Source: Sambucus nigra
Taxonomy: Eukaryota > Streptophyta > Magnoliopsida > Dipsacales > Adoxaceae
Length of the DNA: 64,000 bases
Direction: 5' to 3'
Assembly: GCA_949130495.1 (NCBI GenBank)
Contig: OX422215.1
Coordinates: 533,493,755 to 533,557,754, forward strand
Both the position numbers and the translations under genes were made by a program. Under the pieces are notes generated by a model, which was given only the letters and a program-made list of their open reading frames with translations, was not told the DNA's origin and made no database searches. Each line of letters opens with the position of its first letter. The first letter of the stretch is position 1. Positions 1 through 10,385 of the stretch are shown here, one piece after another.

Positions 1-926
1 ACCCTAATTTTATATGAAACATTCATTCTTCTAATTTTTTTTTACAAATTTCTTGCCTCTAATTCCATACCAATTCGTGGATAATCCTCTACATATGATG
101 GCTATGTACATAATATATTTAGTTTCTCTAAAACATGCGATTTTAAGTCTCTAAATTATCAGTTTCTTCCATTAAACATGTTCTTAACAATCATAAACTA
201 ACATGGGTGAGACATTAACTAAAAACAAAGAAAGATAGATACTTGCCTAGAATTCAAGGTTCTGATTTGATGAAAAAGGTTTGGTTGCGTTCCTCGTCGT
301 GCGATCTACCTTTTGGTGGTGGTGGCGGTGCAAACGGATGTGTTCTTAGCCTTGGATTGCTTGGAAAGATTCCTACCTTCTTCTCTAATGGCCGTTCTTA
401 GGTTATGTGATTGTTAACCCTAAAAGCTTAACTCAAATGGCTGATATATCTTAAGAAAATTCGTGGATTTAATTACCCAAAAATACAAAATGACTATTAT
501 ACCCTCCCGGGATGCCAATTAGGCCTAAAAACGTTTAGAGACCCAAACTAAACCCCTGGGTACACTTTTATGACTATCTCGACCCTTCCGGACATGTTGG
601 CACACTCGAAATGACCATACGGGCGATTTATAATTTATTCACTTATAATAATAATAATTTAGTCCCGACACGACATAGGCGCGTCTTGACTTAATTTCCA
701 TAATTGTCATATTATTCCCTCGTGATAATTTTAATAAATTAAATTCTACATATTACTCTACTCAATAAGTAATATTTAACAAATCAACAATTTTCCAACA
801 ATTACTAACTCTCGTCACGCTAGTAAATATTTAAAACAAATTTTCGGATTAATATTAAATTAATTTATGTCAATTAAATTTAATAAATTCCTAAATTTAA
901 AAGCCATTAAAATACGGGGTATTACA
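1..926 (-). mobile_element. Truncated LTR, Tekay-like ends
   Basis: The right edge ends in GGGGTATTACA, so the minus strand begins TGTAATACCCC, a typical start of long plant chromovirus LTRs. The purine-rich block near 240-330 resembles the U5/leader part of the solo LTR at 49414-52242: both contain a stretch reading like 'catcaaatcaga' on the LTR sense strand followed by a CTTG-rich segment. The other end lies outside the window, so neither length nor target duplication can be checked. Family assignment is inference from the terminus and this local resemblance. Confidence 0.45.
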
Positions 927-2026
927 ATATTTTTTGTGGAGCTCAACCCCTCACCCCCACTTTGGCTGTATACCCATTTGTTTGTAAGTATAGTTTTGTT
1001 TACTATTCATTATATCCTACTTATTGTTTAATGCTTTATTTTCCTTTGTGTATTTAATTTAATGCCTAGATAAATTAGTGTAGTTTAATTATTTCTTGTT
1101 TTGATTTTTAATTAGTTGTTTAATAGTTTAATCATGTTGTGTGAGTAGTTAAATAGGGTTTAGATCATGTGTCCGCCATTGATGGGCGTCGAGCTCCGAA
1201 AATTAGGTTTTGTGTAAAATAACATTTAATTGAAACCGCGTGTATTGAAATAGAATTATTATGCGTGTAATCATGAGCATATATGAGGAAATTAGGAAAT
1301 TTAACAATATGATGGACCATACCTCCAAAAGTAAAATTTGAATAAGATTCCAAGTATAACTCCTTATGGGAAAGAATTAAAAGAAACTTGGGAGTAAAAG
1401 TGCCTTGATCGTACCCAAACTATATCCTTGCTTAGTCAAAAGAATTGAAGGAAACTCCACTCCTTTATTTATTCAGTTAAGGAATAGAGAGTACATGGTA
1501 AAACAAAATCCATGGTGGATTTGTAAGGACGACCCCTTGTAGATTCAACGTCAACTGGAAGATTAAAAACTTATGAAGTATATAGAAAGAAACACAAGGA
1601 AAATATACATCTCAGTCTCTTCGAGTAAGGAAGGAAGGATAATTAATCAATGTTGTCTAAAAAGGAATTAGCGAGTGCTTAGGAATCTTGCTATGCCATC
1701 TTAAAATACGAGCAGTACTACCTTGTAACGAGCAAGGTTCTGGAGCCCAGTTTGGGAATCGCTCGAATAAAAACCTCACAAGAATAAAAGAGTTAGAAAA
1801 ATTGAAAACGTCATAACTGCCATAAGATCTACCCATATCAGTATGTGTTCAATACAACCAAAAATACATCGATCCAAGTGTCAAGGCAGTGCATGGTACC
1901 AATCTACCATAAGAAAGTCTCACTTCCAGACAAAATAACAACTCTCGAGGAGAGTTATCGTGTCTACCTTAGAATATAAATATTGATAGAAAAGGCACAA
2001 AAAAGATAGCCTGATGACTTTTGACT
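927..2026. other. Unassigned AT-rich stretch
   Basis: No domain-bearing reading frame is recognised on either strand. The segment 1350-2026 is less AT-rich than 930-1150 and may be the degraded 3' part of the antisense gene to its right, or pol remains of the same element. Nothing more specific is supported. Confidence 0.3.
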
Positions 2027-3075
2027 TTATCTTAGGACGATCTTGACCTTTGGGGATTTCATTTTAGCCTCATAGTTAGATAAGGGTTCAAAATCCCTAA
2101 ACCAATATCTTTGCCACTTAGATAATGAGTGTTTTCTCGCATCGGTATAAGTGAGTGTCACATAATAATCCCATTCTACCAAAGACTTGTGCAACTCCTC
2201 ACACATTGATTCCTCCTTAATATCCTCATAACCATCTGTAAAAGTGTGATTGCCTAAGACAGGCTTTCTTGTAAGTTCACATGCATACTCTAGAGTGATA
2301 GTAAACTCGCCCCAGCCAAACACAAAAGTATGTGTATCTATGCTCCAACGAGAGGCGAAGATGTTAAGGGCACTCAAGGTTTTCCTAATAATACAACTCT
2401 TTAAGTTATTTAGAGTCCTCTCCAAGCCAAGACCATGAATGATTTTAGGATAACTTTCAATAGAAAATACATACTCAACCGAAGACTCTAACTCCTTAGG
2501 GGAACCACCATAGATGTTAAAATTAAAGTTTAAGAAGGGAAAGTCACCCTTATCCACTAGATTTCACAAAAATGATATTAGGCAGTAGGATCGAGACATC
2601 CTCACACTATAAAAACCCTAGAAATGTATGCTAGGCTATTATAGCCACAATGTGTGCCTAAAATCCCTCAAAAGGGCTCAAAAATGATCCGGACTCCCAA
2701 AGATCGAGGCACACCTATATGCTATGATATCCATTTTGGCATACACTTCCAAATATTTCTAGTATGTTGGGTTAATAAAGGAATGTCATCGGATTAGTCT
2801 TGAAAAACACCAACAACAATGCTGGAGATATTTAAAGAAACAACAAGCATGGACATGGAAATGGTTGAAATTTTAGAAACTATGGAAGTGATGACTTTGA
2901 TGGGTAAAGAACCCACCACCATCTCAATAACGACAATGTAAACAAAGATTGAAGTAATGTTGGACGAAAATTCCATTAAAATAAATAAGGTTTCAAGAAA
3001 AGATAAAAGCAAAGCTTGAAGAAAATGGCCACATAGGAAACTCTCTCTCTTCAAAAATTTCAAATGAAAGTAAAT
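2027..3075 (-). pseudogene. Retroelement antisense gene with plant mobile domain, decayed
   Basis: The best-preserved block is the open frame 2557-2027 (176 aa). It shares its layout with the longer protein at 8925: a DKGDFP motif near its start, a GGSP motif, then a block ending in FGWGEFTITLE, matching SSWGEFTVTLE there. GEFT(V/I)TLEDV is the hallmark of the plant mobile domain (aminotransferase-like PMD). Between 3075 and 2560 homologous N-terminal sequence is only hinted at and holds stops. In Tat/Retand Ty3 elements such genes lie antisense to pol beside the 3' LTR, so the host element would be plus-oriented with its LTR to the right. Family is fairly sure; product function is unknown. 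Confidence 0.6.
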
Positions 3076-3095
3076 AATGTTGGGAGATGCGAAAA

Positions 3096-3111
3096 GGGGT
3101 ATTTATACCCC
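3096..3111 (-). promoter_or_regulatory. TATA box in a GC-clamped dyad
   Basis: On the minus strand the sequence is GGGGTATAAATACCCC: six-base arms GGGGTA/TACCCC around a TATAAATA box. It sits about 30 bp before the expected start of the antisense PMD gene, the normal plant TATA-to-start distance. Promoter role is inferred from motif and position. Confidence 0.5.
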
Positions 3112-3391
3112 AAGAAGGCAAAAAGGACTCACGGTATGATTACCCTAATCGTGAGTAGTCCTCCCCAACACGACACATGTCTCCTTGAAGTACTCAAAGA
3201 CCATTTTATAAAACCAAACATGTCACAGCAATTAAGGTGCAGTAAAAGTAATAATATCCTCTTGAAATTCTAAGAAAATAAATATTGCCATGCACAACTC
3301 TTCCTCTTCAAATCAAAGAAATACTTTTACACGAGCGGACAAATGTAGAGGGGTACACAAATAACCTTCCAATTAAATAAGAATTTTGCTA

Positions 3392-3680
3392 GCAGTACCA
3401 GTAAAAAGTGGCCACGCGAGTAACCCAAGTCATGTCAAAAAGTCATGAGAGCAATACCAGCAAAAGGTAACTACTCGAGCAACCCACGTCAACTCCAAAT
3501 GTCATGTGACAAGTGCTAGCAAAAGAGGGTTCTTGAAAAACCCAAGTCAACTCCAAAAGTCATGCGAGCATTACCAGGGATAGGGGGATTCTAGGACAAC
3601 CTAAAACTCCAAAAGTCATGCAAGCAGTATTAATAAACAAGGGCTGCTCGAGCAACCCCAAGTTAGCTCTCTAAATAAGA
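3392..3680. repeat. 58-bp tandem repeat, about five copies
   Basis: Related units begin at about 3392, 3451, 3510, 3568 and 3624 (spacings 59, 59, 58, 56). Each contains a GCAGTACCAG-like start, then CTCGAGCAACCC, then CTCCAAAAGTCATG. The array lies upstream of the minus-strand TATA box at 3096, between an antisense gene and the probable 3' LTR of its element. Retroelement U3-proximal repeats often occupy such positions. Confidence 0.75.
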
Positions 3681-4195
3681 ACATGTACAAGAGAAATTTA
3701 TCTTCCTAGTAAAGAAAATTTACGAGAAGTTTCTCAAGAAACACAAAAGCATGCATTTTAGAACCTCATTTACCAACACTTTATCTTGTTGTTTTTACAT
3801 AGGTTTACTTAGAAAGAAGCCATAGCCAAGCAAGCAATGCTCGATAAGATGGTTAGTTGGGACCTCTTAAGAGTTTTGGTTTGGAGACTGGGAGGTAGGT
3901 TTTATTGAGAAAGATCAGGATCAACCACTTTAATATCTTAGGAAAGAGATAATACTTAAGTGAAGGAAACAAGAGGTCACTCACACTCACTCACATTACA
4001 CGGTTCACATTTAATTATTAGCGAGCAGTCAATGACTTATTTACAAGACATTTTAACAAAGACAATGGCGAGTGGCCCTCAACTTCACTCGCAATTTCCA
4101 AAATTTCTCACCAAGCAACTGTCTATAAACACGCAAAATAATACTTTTTGGCATTATGACTGACAACATCACTTTTTATCCACTATTACACTAGG

Positions 4196-4633
4196 TGTCA
4201 CTACACAATATATAGGTTGTGGTAGACTTTGACGAATAGTAATAAGGACAAAGGGTATTTTTAGATATTTATTATATGGGAATATCCCTTTGGTGCACAC
4301 ATGCCACCTCAACCCTAATGTTTTACTCTATATTGAGGACTTGGGGCACAGTCAAAATGATCTTCATCTTCTCATTAGCACTGTTACTCTGCACAAATTC
4401 TAATATATATACTTTCCATTCTCTCTCCTAGATATTAAGCTTCGTATCTCTTCACTCTTAGAGAACCATTGCTCTCATGTGGTTCATTCTTTTATTTATT
4501 ATTGAAAAGTTGTATTCAATCATTGTCTTGTCATTATTGTAATCAAAAGCATCATTACTATATTGAAAATTTGGTTTTGGGTCTCTATTTTTGTTTTTGA
4601 AATAGTATTATCTTGATGATAGTTTCTATTACA
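4196..4633 (+). mobile_element. Possible LTR, plus orientation
   Basis: The segment runs from TGTCACTACAC to TTTCTATTACA, giving TG...CA ends. It contains a TATATATAC block near 4405, a pyrimidine-rich CTCTCTCCTAG stretch after it and a T-rich U5-like end. No matching second copy and no target duplication were seen, so the limits are tentative. It could be the 3' LTR of the element carrying the PMD gene at 2027-3075. Confidence 0.3.
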
Positions 4634-4711
4634 GGGGGTCACGCCTTACCCATATATAGTTATTCGTAACCAATTACTACTACCCTCCTATAAAATATAA
4701 AGTCCCATAAG

Positions 4712-5457
4712 GGTCCTAAGACCTACGAACTTAAATTAACTAAGGATGAAAGCCTCAGAAATTGAAATTTTTGAATTCATAATGGGCTCTAACGCCTCTC
4801 AATTATAATCCCCCAGAATGAAAGACTTGTGGTGTAAAATTTAAGGTTCCATAATGGGTCCTAATACCTCTCAACCATAGTCCACTAGGATGTACGTTTC
4901 TTTTTTCTAAGTCCCAACTTTTTTAGCTTTGGTCTTTAAAAAAGTTTTCATCTATTTTAAAGTTTCACTTCTCCAAAGATTTGAAAAATGAGAGCTAAAA
5001 AAGTTTAGAGAGATCATTATGAAGGTTCCTGCATTTTTGTTGTACTTTTGTTTTCTGAAAACACATTTTAGGTGCGAAAAAGGTCCTTTAGGTTGATTGT
5101 TTTGGGTCTTTAGACAATAGTTCACTTAGGTGGAATCAAGGATGAAATACTTGGAAATTCCTTTAGCATTTTTTAGGTCATTAGACATTTGACTGTTTAT
5201 TAGAGAGAAGGATGAATGCCTTACAACTATTGTTGGGTCATTTAAGACCTTATGGACTTTTGGAGCTATGGAATAAAACCTTGCAACTTTCGAAGTCATT
5301 TATTTGAGGTCTCTTGGACCTTATCCATGTTATTTGGATCCAAGGATGAATCCCTTGGAACTCTTATGGGGTCCTCGGACCTTATAGGTTAAATATGGAG
5401 CTAAGGATTGAAGACTTGTAACACATGTTGGGTCCTGATACCTTAGGTTTAACCTAA
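4712..5457. repeat. Degenerate repeat array of GGTC...GACC dyads
   Basis: About eight diverged units, often opening with AAGGATGAA and ending in a short dyad. Dyads: GGTCCTAAGACC (4712), GGCTCTAACGCC (4785), GGTCCTAATACC (4857), GTCTTTAGAC (5106), GTCATTAGAC (5177), GGTCATTTAAGACC (5236), GGTCTCTTGGACC (5308), GGTCCTCGGACC (5370), GGTCCTGATACC (5431), and the perfect 15-mer TTAGGTTTAACCTAA (5443). Arms differ between units yet remain complementary. The array lies just beyond the C-terminal end of a minus-strand integrase relic, so it is probably 3' noncoding DNA of that Ty3 element. Confidence 0.7.
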
Positions 5458-5509
5458 AGATAAGGATTGGAGGCCTTTAAATTCGATTGGACATAGTATT
5501 GAGACATCA

Positions 5510-6480
5510 TAGGTAGAAAAATAGGGTTTTTCAAGAAATATAACTTAGACTTTTTATTTTAACCACTACATATGGGCCTTCCCACTTAGGGCCCAACTTT
5601 TCTTCACCTGGGTTTATGGTGGCAATGGTAACCTCTCCTAAGACCATGTCCCCACTTTGAATTATCTATGGCCAACTCCTTTATTAAAGTAGGAGGTCCT
5701 TCTTTTTTTGTAATTAGTCATTCTGACAAATTTCCTTTTTTACTTTTCTTCCAGCTCATCAAAAGACCTTTTGAGGCCCTCGTCATTAGCCATTGGTTCA
5801 AATTATGCCATCATATGTCTTTATATCTCAATATCAATTGGGAAAACTACCTCACTGCTAAACATCAAGGAGAATGGGGTTTCCCCTACTGGACCTCTAA
5901 CAATTGATATATAGGCCCATAAGATGCTTAGAAAGTCCTTAGCCCATAGACCCATAACATTATCTAATTTCTTCATCAAATTTTGGAAGATACTTCAATT
6001 ATTAACTTCGACTTAGTCGTTCACCTGTGGATGACATGAGAATGAGTAATGGTTGCTCACCCATATTCCAAGAAAAACTCTCTAATGACATGGTTGGAAA
6101 ATTATTTACCATTGTCAAAGATGATGATTTTAGGAAAGCCAAACCTACAGATGATGTTTTTCCAGATAAAATTGGGGGCCCTATTTTTTGTAATGCTAGG
6201 GAAGGGCTCAACCTCAGTGCACTTCGTGAAGCAATCAATCACTACAATGAAAATTTTGTTATGGCCTTTTGCTGAGAAGCAATGGTCTTACAAAATCCCA
6301 TCCCCATTGAAAAAAGGACCATGGAATTACCATTGGTGCCATTTTTTATGTTGTTTGTTTTGGAACGAAGTCAAACCTCTTACATTGATCAAAACATTTA
6401 ACCAAGTCTTTGGCTTCTTTCCCCGAGGTTAGCCAGAAGTACTCTGGCCTCAAGACCTTAGGCCTTCTCCAATGTTTTGA
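5510..6480 (-). pseudogene. Ty3/gypsy integrase relic
   Basis: Reading right to left, frames interrupted by stops and shifts show, in order: the H2C2 zinc-finger end (YFWL, then CDQCKRF-like spacing around 6430); a PW.FFQWG..F block near 6330; a DCFTK.TEVEP block near 6250 (canonical DYFTKWVEAEP, first catalytic aspartate); a DNG block near 6100 (second aspartate); a GETPFSL-like stretch near 5890; and GPKWEGPY near 5550 (integrase C-terminal domain). This order matches Tat/Athila-group elements. It may be the displaced 3' end of the element whose RT is at 24478-25099, since strand and lineage agree, but RNase H is missing between them. Confidence 0.75.
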
Positions 6481-6569
6481 TTTCTAAAACCATTTCTAAA
6501 AGTCAGTTTGAGTTCATTTCCAATCTAAGTGGAAATTTTCAAAATTTATGAAACATCTTGTATCCTCCT

Positions 6570-7868
6570 TGTAAGAGCGTAGTTTAGATTAGATGGAGGC
6601 GTAACCCCTTTTGAGTATAGTAATGGTAAGTTAACTGGGGACACACTTGATTAATTACAAGATACACAATCATGATCTGATGAAAATGAACTCAGTTTAT
6701 ACTCATAAATCTCTCGTATATAACTCAAAAGATAATAATGAACTCAGAAGTAACTCATTTAGATGGAGAAAAAAGTAAGCATCCTAGATACACCTTGGCA
6801 TGAAGCCAAACACACCAACTCACAAAGGTTCCCAGTCAGATATTAAAAGCTTAGTAATAAATGACAATGGTGGATGGGTAAAAGCTATGGTTTTTTCAAT
6901 AACTCCTTTCTCTCTGATGATAAATCTCTCTCTCTAGCCAAAAATCTCTAGAAAATAACTCTCCTCTCTCAAAAGTGGTTGAGGCCAATAAATAACCCCC
7001 GTACATCACTCTCGAGATGACTCCATCCTTTCTAACTGTTAAACACATCCCTCATACTTATGTCACAATCATTAAATGCCTGATCTACTAGTCAACTCCA
7101 CGTCGTGAACATTAAATGCCAAGACATGCCTTTTGCCTAACCACTGTGCATCAGGGGCTGTCATCATAGAGGTGGCTTACCAACTGTCTGAAAGCCCCAA
7201 ATACCACGGTGGTTTACTCAAGTGCATATTTGACATTGCCTAGCTGGCTAGTGACATCATATAAAATAGATGTGACATTAAGTAGAGGGTTGTTTGGTTC
7301 ACAACTCAACGCCCGATGGAACTCAAGGCTGCTTTGCCCAAGGCTCCACAATCAAGGTACTTTGGTGTTTTACCAGGTGTATCTAAGATGGTTAGGACAA
7401 TCCCAAACGGTGCCTCACTTCTCAATCCTCCAAACCACATCCTTCTAAAGTTCCCACGGCGAGGTAGTTCGATAGAACAAGAAAGCTCTCCCAGGCCCTG
7501 CCAAGCCTGGTCTCTCGTGGGTACCATTCGACCTCACACTAAAAATCATTATAATCGTTACAACTTATAGTAAATATAAATAAAAAGATTCAAGAAGACT
7601 AAGTAAAACAATAGGACTAAAGGATCATCTCTCTCGGTTAGCTTCTTCATCGGGAGATCCCTCTGGACTGCCACACTGAACTACCTCGCTTGAGTTGCCT
7701 TGTTGAGCCGCATCACTTTGAGTTACATTGTTCCCTTACTGAGTTGCATCACTTAACTTACTGAGTTGCATCGCTTTGAGATACATCGCTGAGTTGCATC
7801 CTTGCCTTAATCCCTTGAGTCTGTTGTATTAGTTGGGGGGGTTAATTCTAATCTCGAGATTATCTTCA
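6570..7868 (-). mobile_element. 3' LTR of minus-strand Ty3/Retand-like element
   Basis: On the minus strand it starts TGAAGATAATC immediately after a polypurine tract and ends GCTCTTACA, giving TG...CA ends and about 1.3 kb. It contains a minus-strand TTATTTATTGG TATA-like box near 6990 followed by a GAGAGAG-rich leader. A second copy upstream of this element's gag was not found, so the 5' LTR is probably lost. Limits rest on the termini and the adjacent tract. Confidence 0.5.
7708..7806. repeat. Short repeats of GAGTTGCATC type
   Basis: Six to seven diverged copies of a roughly 14-base word (TGAGTTGCATCGCT and variants TTGAGATACATCGC, TGAGTTACATTG) follow one another with occasional 8-9 base inserts. 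They lie inside the LTR, upstream of its promoter on the minus strand, i.e. in U3. Confidence 0.7.
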
Positions 7869-7889
7869 TGCCCCCTACATTTGCCCCTT
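7869..7889 (-). promoter_or_regulatory. Polypurine tract of minus-strand Ty3 element
   Basis: Read on the minus strand this is AAGGGGCAAATGTAGGGGGCA, directly followed by the TG start of the LTR at 7868. Purine-rich G runs abutting the 3' LTR prime plus-strand DNA synthesis in LTR retroelements. Confidence 0.6.
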
Positions 7890-8924
7890 CATGAAGAGAT
7901 TTATTATGAGAATAAGAAATGTCTGCACAAAAACTTCTCAATTTGATGAACCTTGGTGTCTCTATTTTCGTTACGGCCTCTGTCGTTATTACTGCCAGGA
8001 AAAAGTAAAATTATCCCCGATCTACCTGAACCAAACTGCTGCGAATTGTCAGAAATTAGTGAAGGGACATCACCACTTTTTCCTGTTGCTGAGCTTCAAC
8101 CCTTATGTCTTTGTTTCCTTGGCTAATTGAAATTCTTTCGAAAAACCTTCTGACTTTCTCAAATACCCGTTTTGACTCTTAGGAAGTGAAATTCTCCCGT
8201 TTATGCTGTTGTGGAGTATAGTTGTAAGTAGTGGGTTTTTTTGTTAGGACTTCCCTTGTCGTTGAGATTTATGGAATTCTCCCTCGTAAACTTCTCCCTA
8301 GGAAATTCTCCCTATATAAAGGTGCTACTTTATTGGGGCTCTGCTGTGTCATCATTTCTTCATGTTTGAAAAAGTAGAAAAATTCTCCTCGATGTATCTG
8401 AGTCACGATTAAACAACGTTTGGACTTGTGTCGAGGGGATGTCGTTGCATTTTTTAATCGTTGGGACAGCTTTTGTGTTGGGAGCGATTGCATATATCTG
8501 ACAAAAATTCTGGACCAAAACTCAAACTTGCCTAGGAAGAAAACCCTTTATATTCCCCATCCGTACTTCATTAATGATGTGGTGCTGTCTTTTCAACTGT
8601 CAGGACACTCCTCGAAGTGCCACATGTCCACTTGAAATGATTATAGGCGGCTTTGGACGTGTGTTAGTGGGAAAACTCAAAAGATGGATTTAAAGGATTA
8701 CAAACGTTTATTTTTCAAAAACACTTAGCCACTTATTCTTCATCTTCTTCAAACTCTCAGAGCTCTTTTTTAGAGAGAGAAAGATTCAAAACGCCATTAT
8801 TAACAAGGTTTTCTCTGGTTCTCTCCATTTTATCTTCTCTTTCATCGCCACTTGTGGTTGTATTCCTCCATATTTATTCCCCTCTCTTCTTCTTTAAGCA
8901 TTTCTTCTTCCATCATCCACTGCC

Positions 8925-10385
8925 ATGGCCTCTTCCAGCGTTCCCAGCACGCCCACCACCAGAGCTCCACCTGTAACCACCCTAGACGTCAACTCCTTAG
9001 TGGCAGCACGCCAAGAACAACTGCGTTTTTACTGTCGATCTCCCATCTTTGGCAAAGATGATGAGTTCTCTGAGGGGTGCAAAACTAGCCATTTTTTAGC
9101 CAAGTGTAACCCTTTGATGTTGAGTGATGAAGCCCAAGATTCCACTTCTTGGGGCTATTTTCCTTTAGAGGGGACTATGAGGTTCTATCTTGACAAAGGT
9201 GACTTCCCTTGGTCCCATATTGACTTTAAAGGACCTGGTGGTTCCCCTTCCTACTTTACTACTTGGAACTCATTTATGCAGACCACTTACTCTGATGCTC
9301 TTTCCAAGTTTGGTCTCCATCGAGCTGCCTGGTTTGGGGAGTTTACTCTCTCTAAATGCAATGCTGATCTTCAAATCTTAGTCTCCCATTGGAACATTAT
9401 AACTCACATATTCGTTTCTTCATGGGGAGAGTTCACTGTTACACTTGAGGATGTTTGTGAGCTGCTTGGGCTTGAGCCCATAGGGATTTTGGCTTATCAC
9501 GATAAGGCTTTGGATGCCAAAGAGATAAAGGCTCGTGCAGACTTGGATCAGATTTGCAGGAGGTGTATCGGTACTTCTAACAAGGCTACCTTTACTCCCC
9601 TCATAAACTACTTCTATTGTACCAACCCCACTGCTGGATTTGGCCCGGGAAAAGGTACATCTCTTGAGTTACCAGCCTATATACTTGTGATTCTGTCTCA
9701 TTTTGTCTTGCATGGTAATCCCAATGATCAACCGCGTAGGGACTTGATTAATTTGTCTGTCTGTTTGGCTAGAGGATATAAGCTTCCTCTGATAGCCATG
9801 GCCTTAGGGTCACTTTACACATGTTTGGATAGGACCCATCTAAATATGGAACGATCCTTGGGCAGATATAACTTGGCCAATTTTGCCAACGCCATCATTT
9901 TCACTAGTTTTCTTTACTTCCATTTTCCTAAGATATCTGCCAACCTTATTCCCCTTCGTGCTGGGGAAATCATCAAGCCCCATTGCCTTTTTTGCTTTCA
10001 CAAGAAATAAAGTATAAAGGCGCTTCTGGGAATTTTTGACAAAGCAAGTTGCTTCATGATGAGGCCCTATAGTGAAGATTCTTTTACCCATACTTGGAAT
10101 TTTTTTGGTGTCGTACCTAAGGTGGTGGGGGCCACGTCAGAGGATCTTATAACGTAGGACCCTTCTTTTGCCATCATTTTGGCTTTGACTCCTAGATATC
10201 TTCCCTCTTACACTGACTGGGGTATACGTCTGAACATTACAACCTCAACTGTTGCAGCCGTCAGTTTGGGTACGACCAAGGGGTTCCTTGATCGATGTTT
10301 CAAGATTTTAACCCGAAGGCATCTTTCCTTAAGGCATGTGCCTTTTACACCACGTCAACTGCTTCCACAATCTACTCAACCATAA
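8925..10385 (+). pseudogene. Antisense PMD gene of Ty3 element, first exon
   Basis: An open frame runs from ATG 8925 to 10010 (361 aa). The same frame continues past stops at 10008-10010 and about 10153 to 10385, so the ancestral product was longer. The N-terminus is Ser/Thr/Pro-rich. The mobile-domain core contains DKGDFPW, WFGEFTLS and SSWGEFTVTLEDVCELLGL at about residues 90-190. A TTTAAAGG TATA-like box lies at 8689 and an A/C/T-rich leader precedes the ATG. The gene runs opposite to pol and sits between integrase and the 3' LTR, the usual place of additional antisense genes in Tat/Retand elements. Product role is unknown; a DNA-targeting or silencing-related role is speculation. Confidence 0.75.

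Noticed and set aside
6027..6432. Plus-strand open frames over the integrase relic
   Set aside because: They are antisense shadows; the minus strand carries recognisable integrase motifs in the same DNA.
7306..7570. Overlapping frames on both strands
   Set aside because: Inside the LTR between its ends; composition, not coding, explains them.
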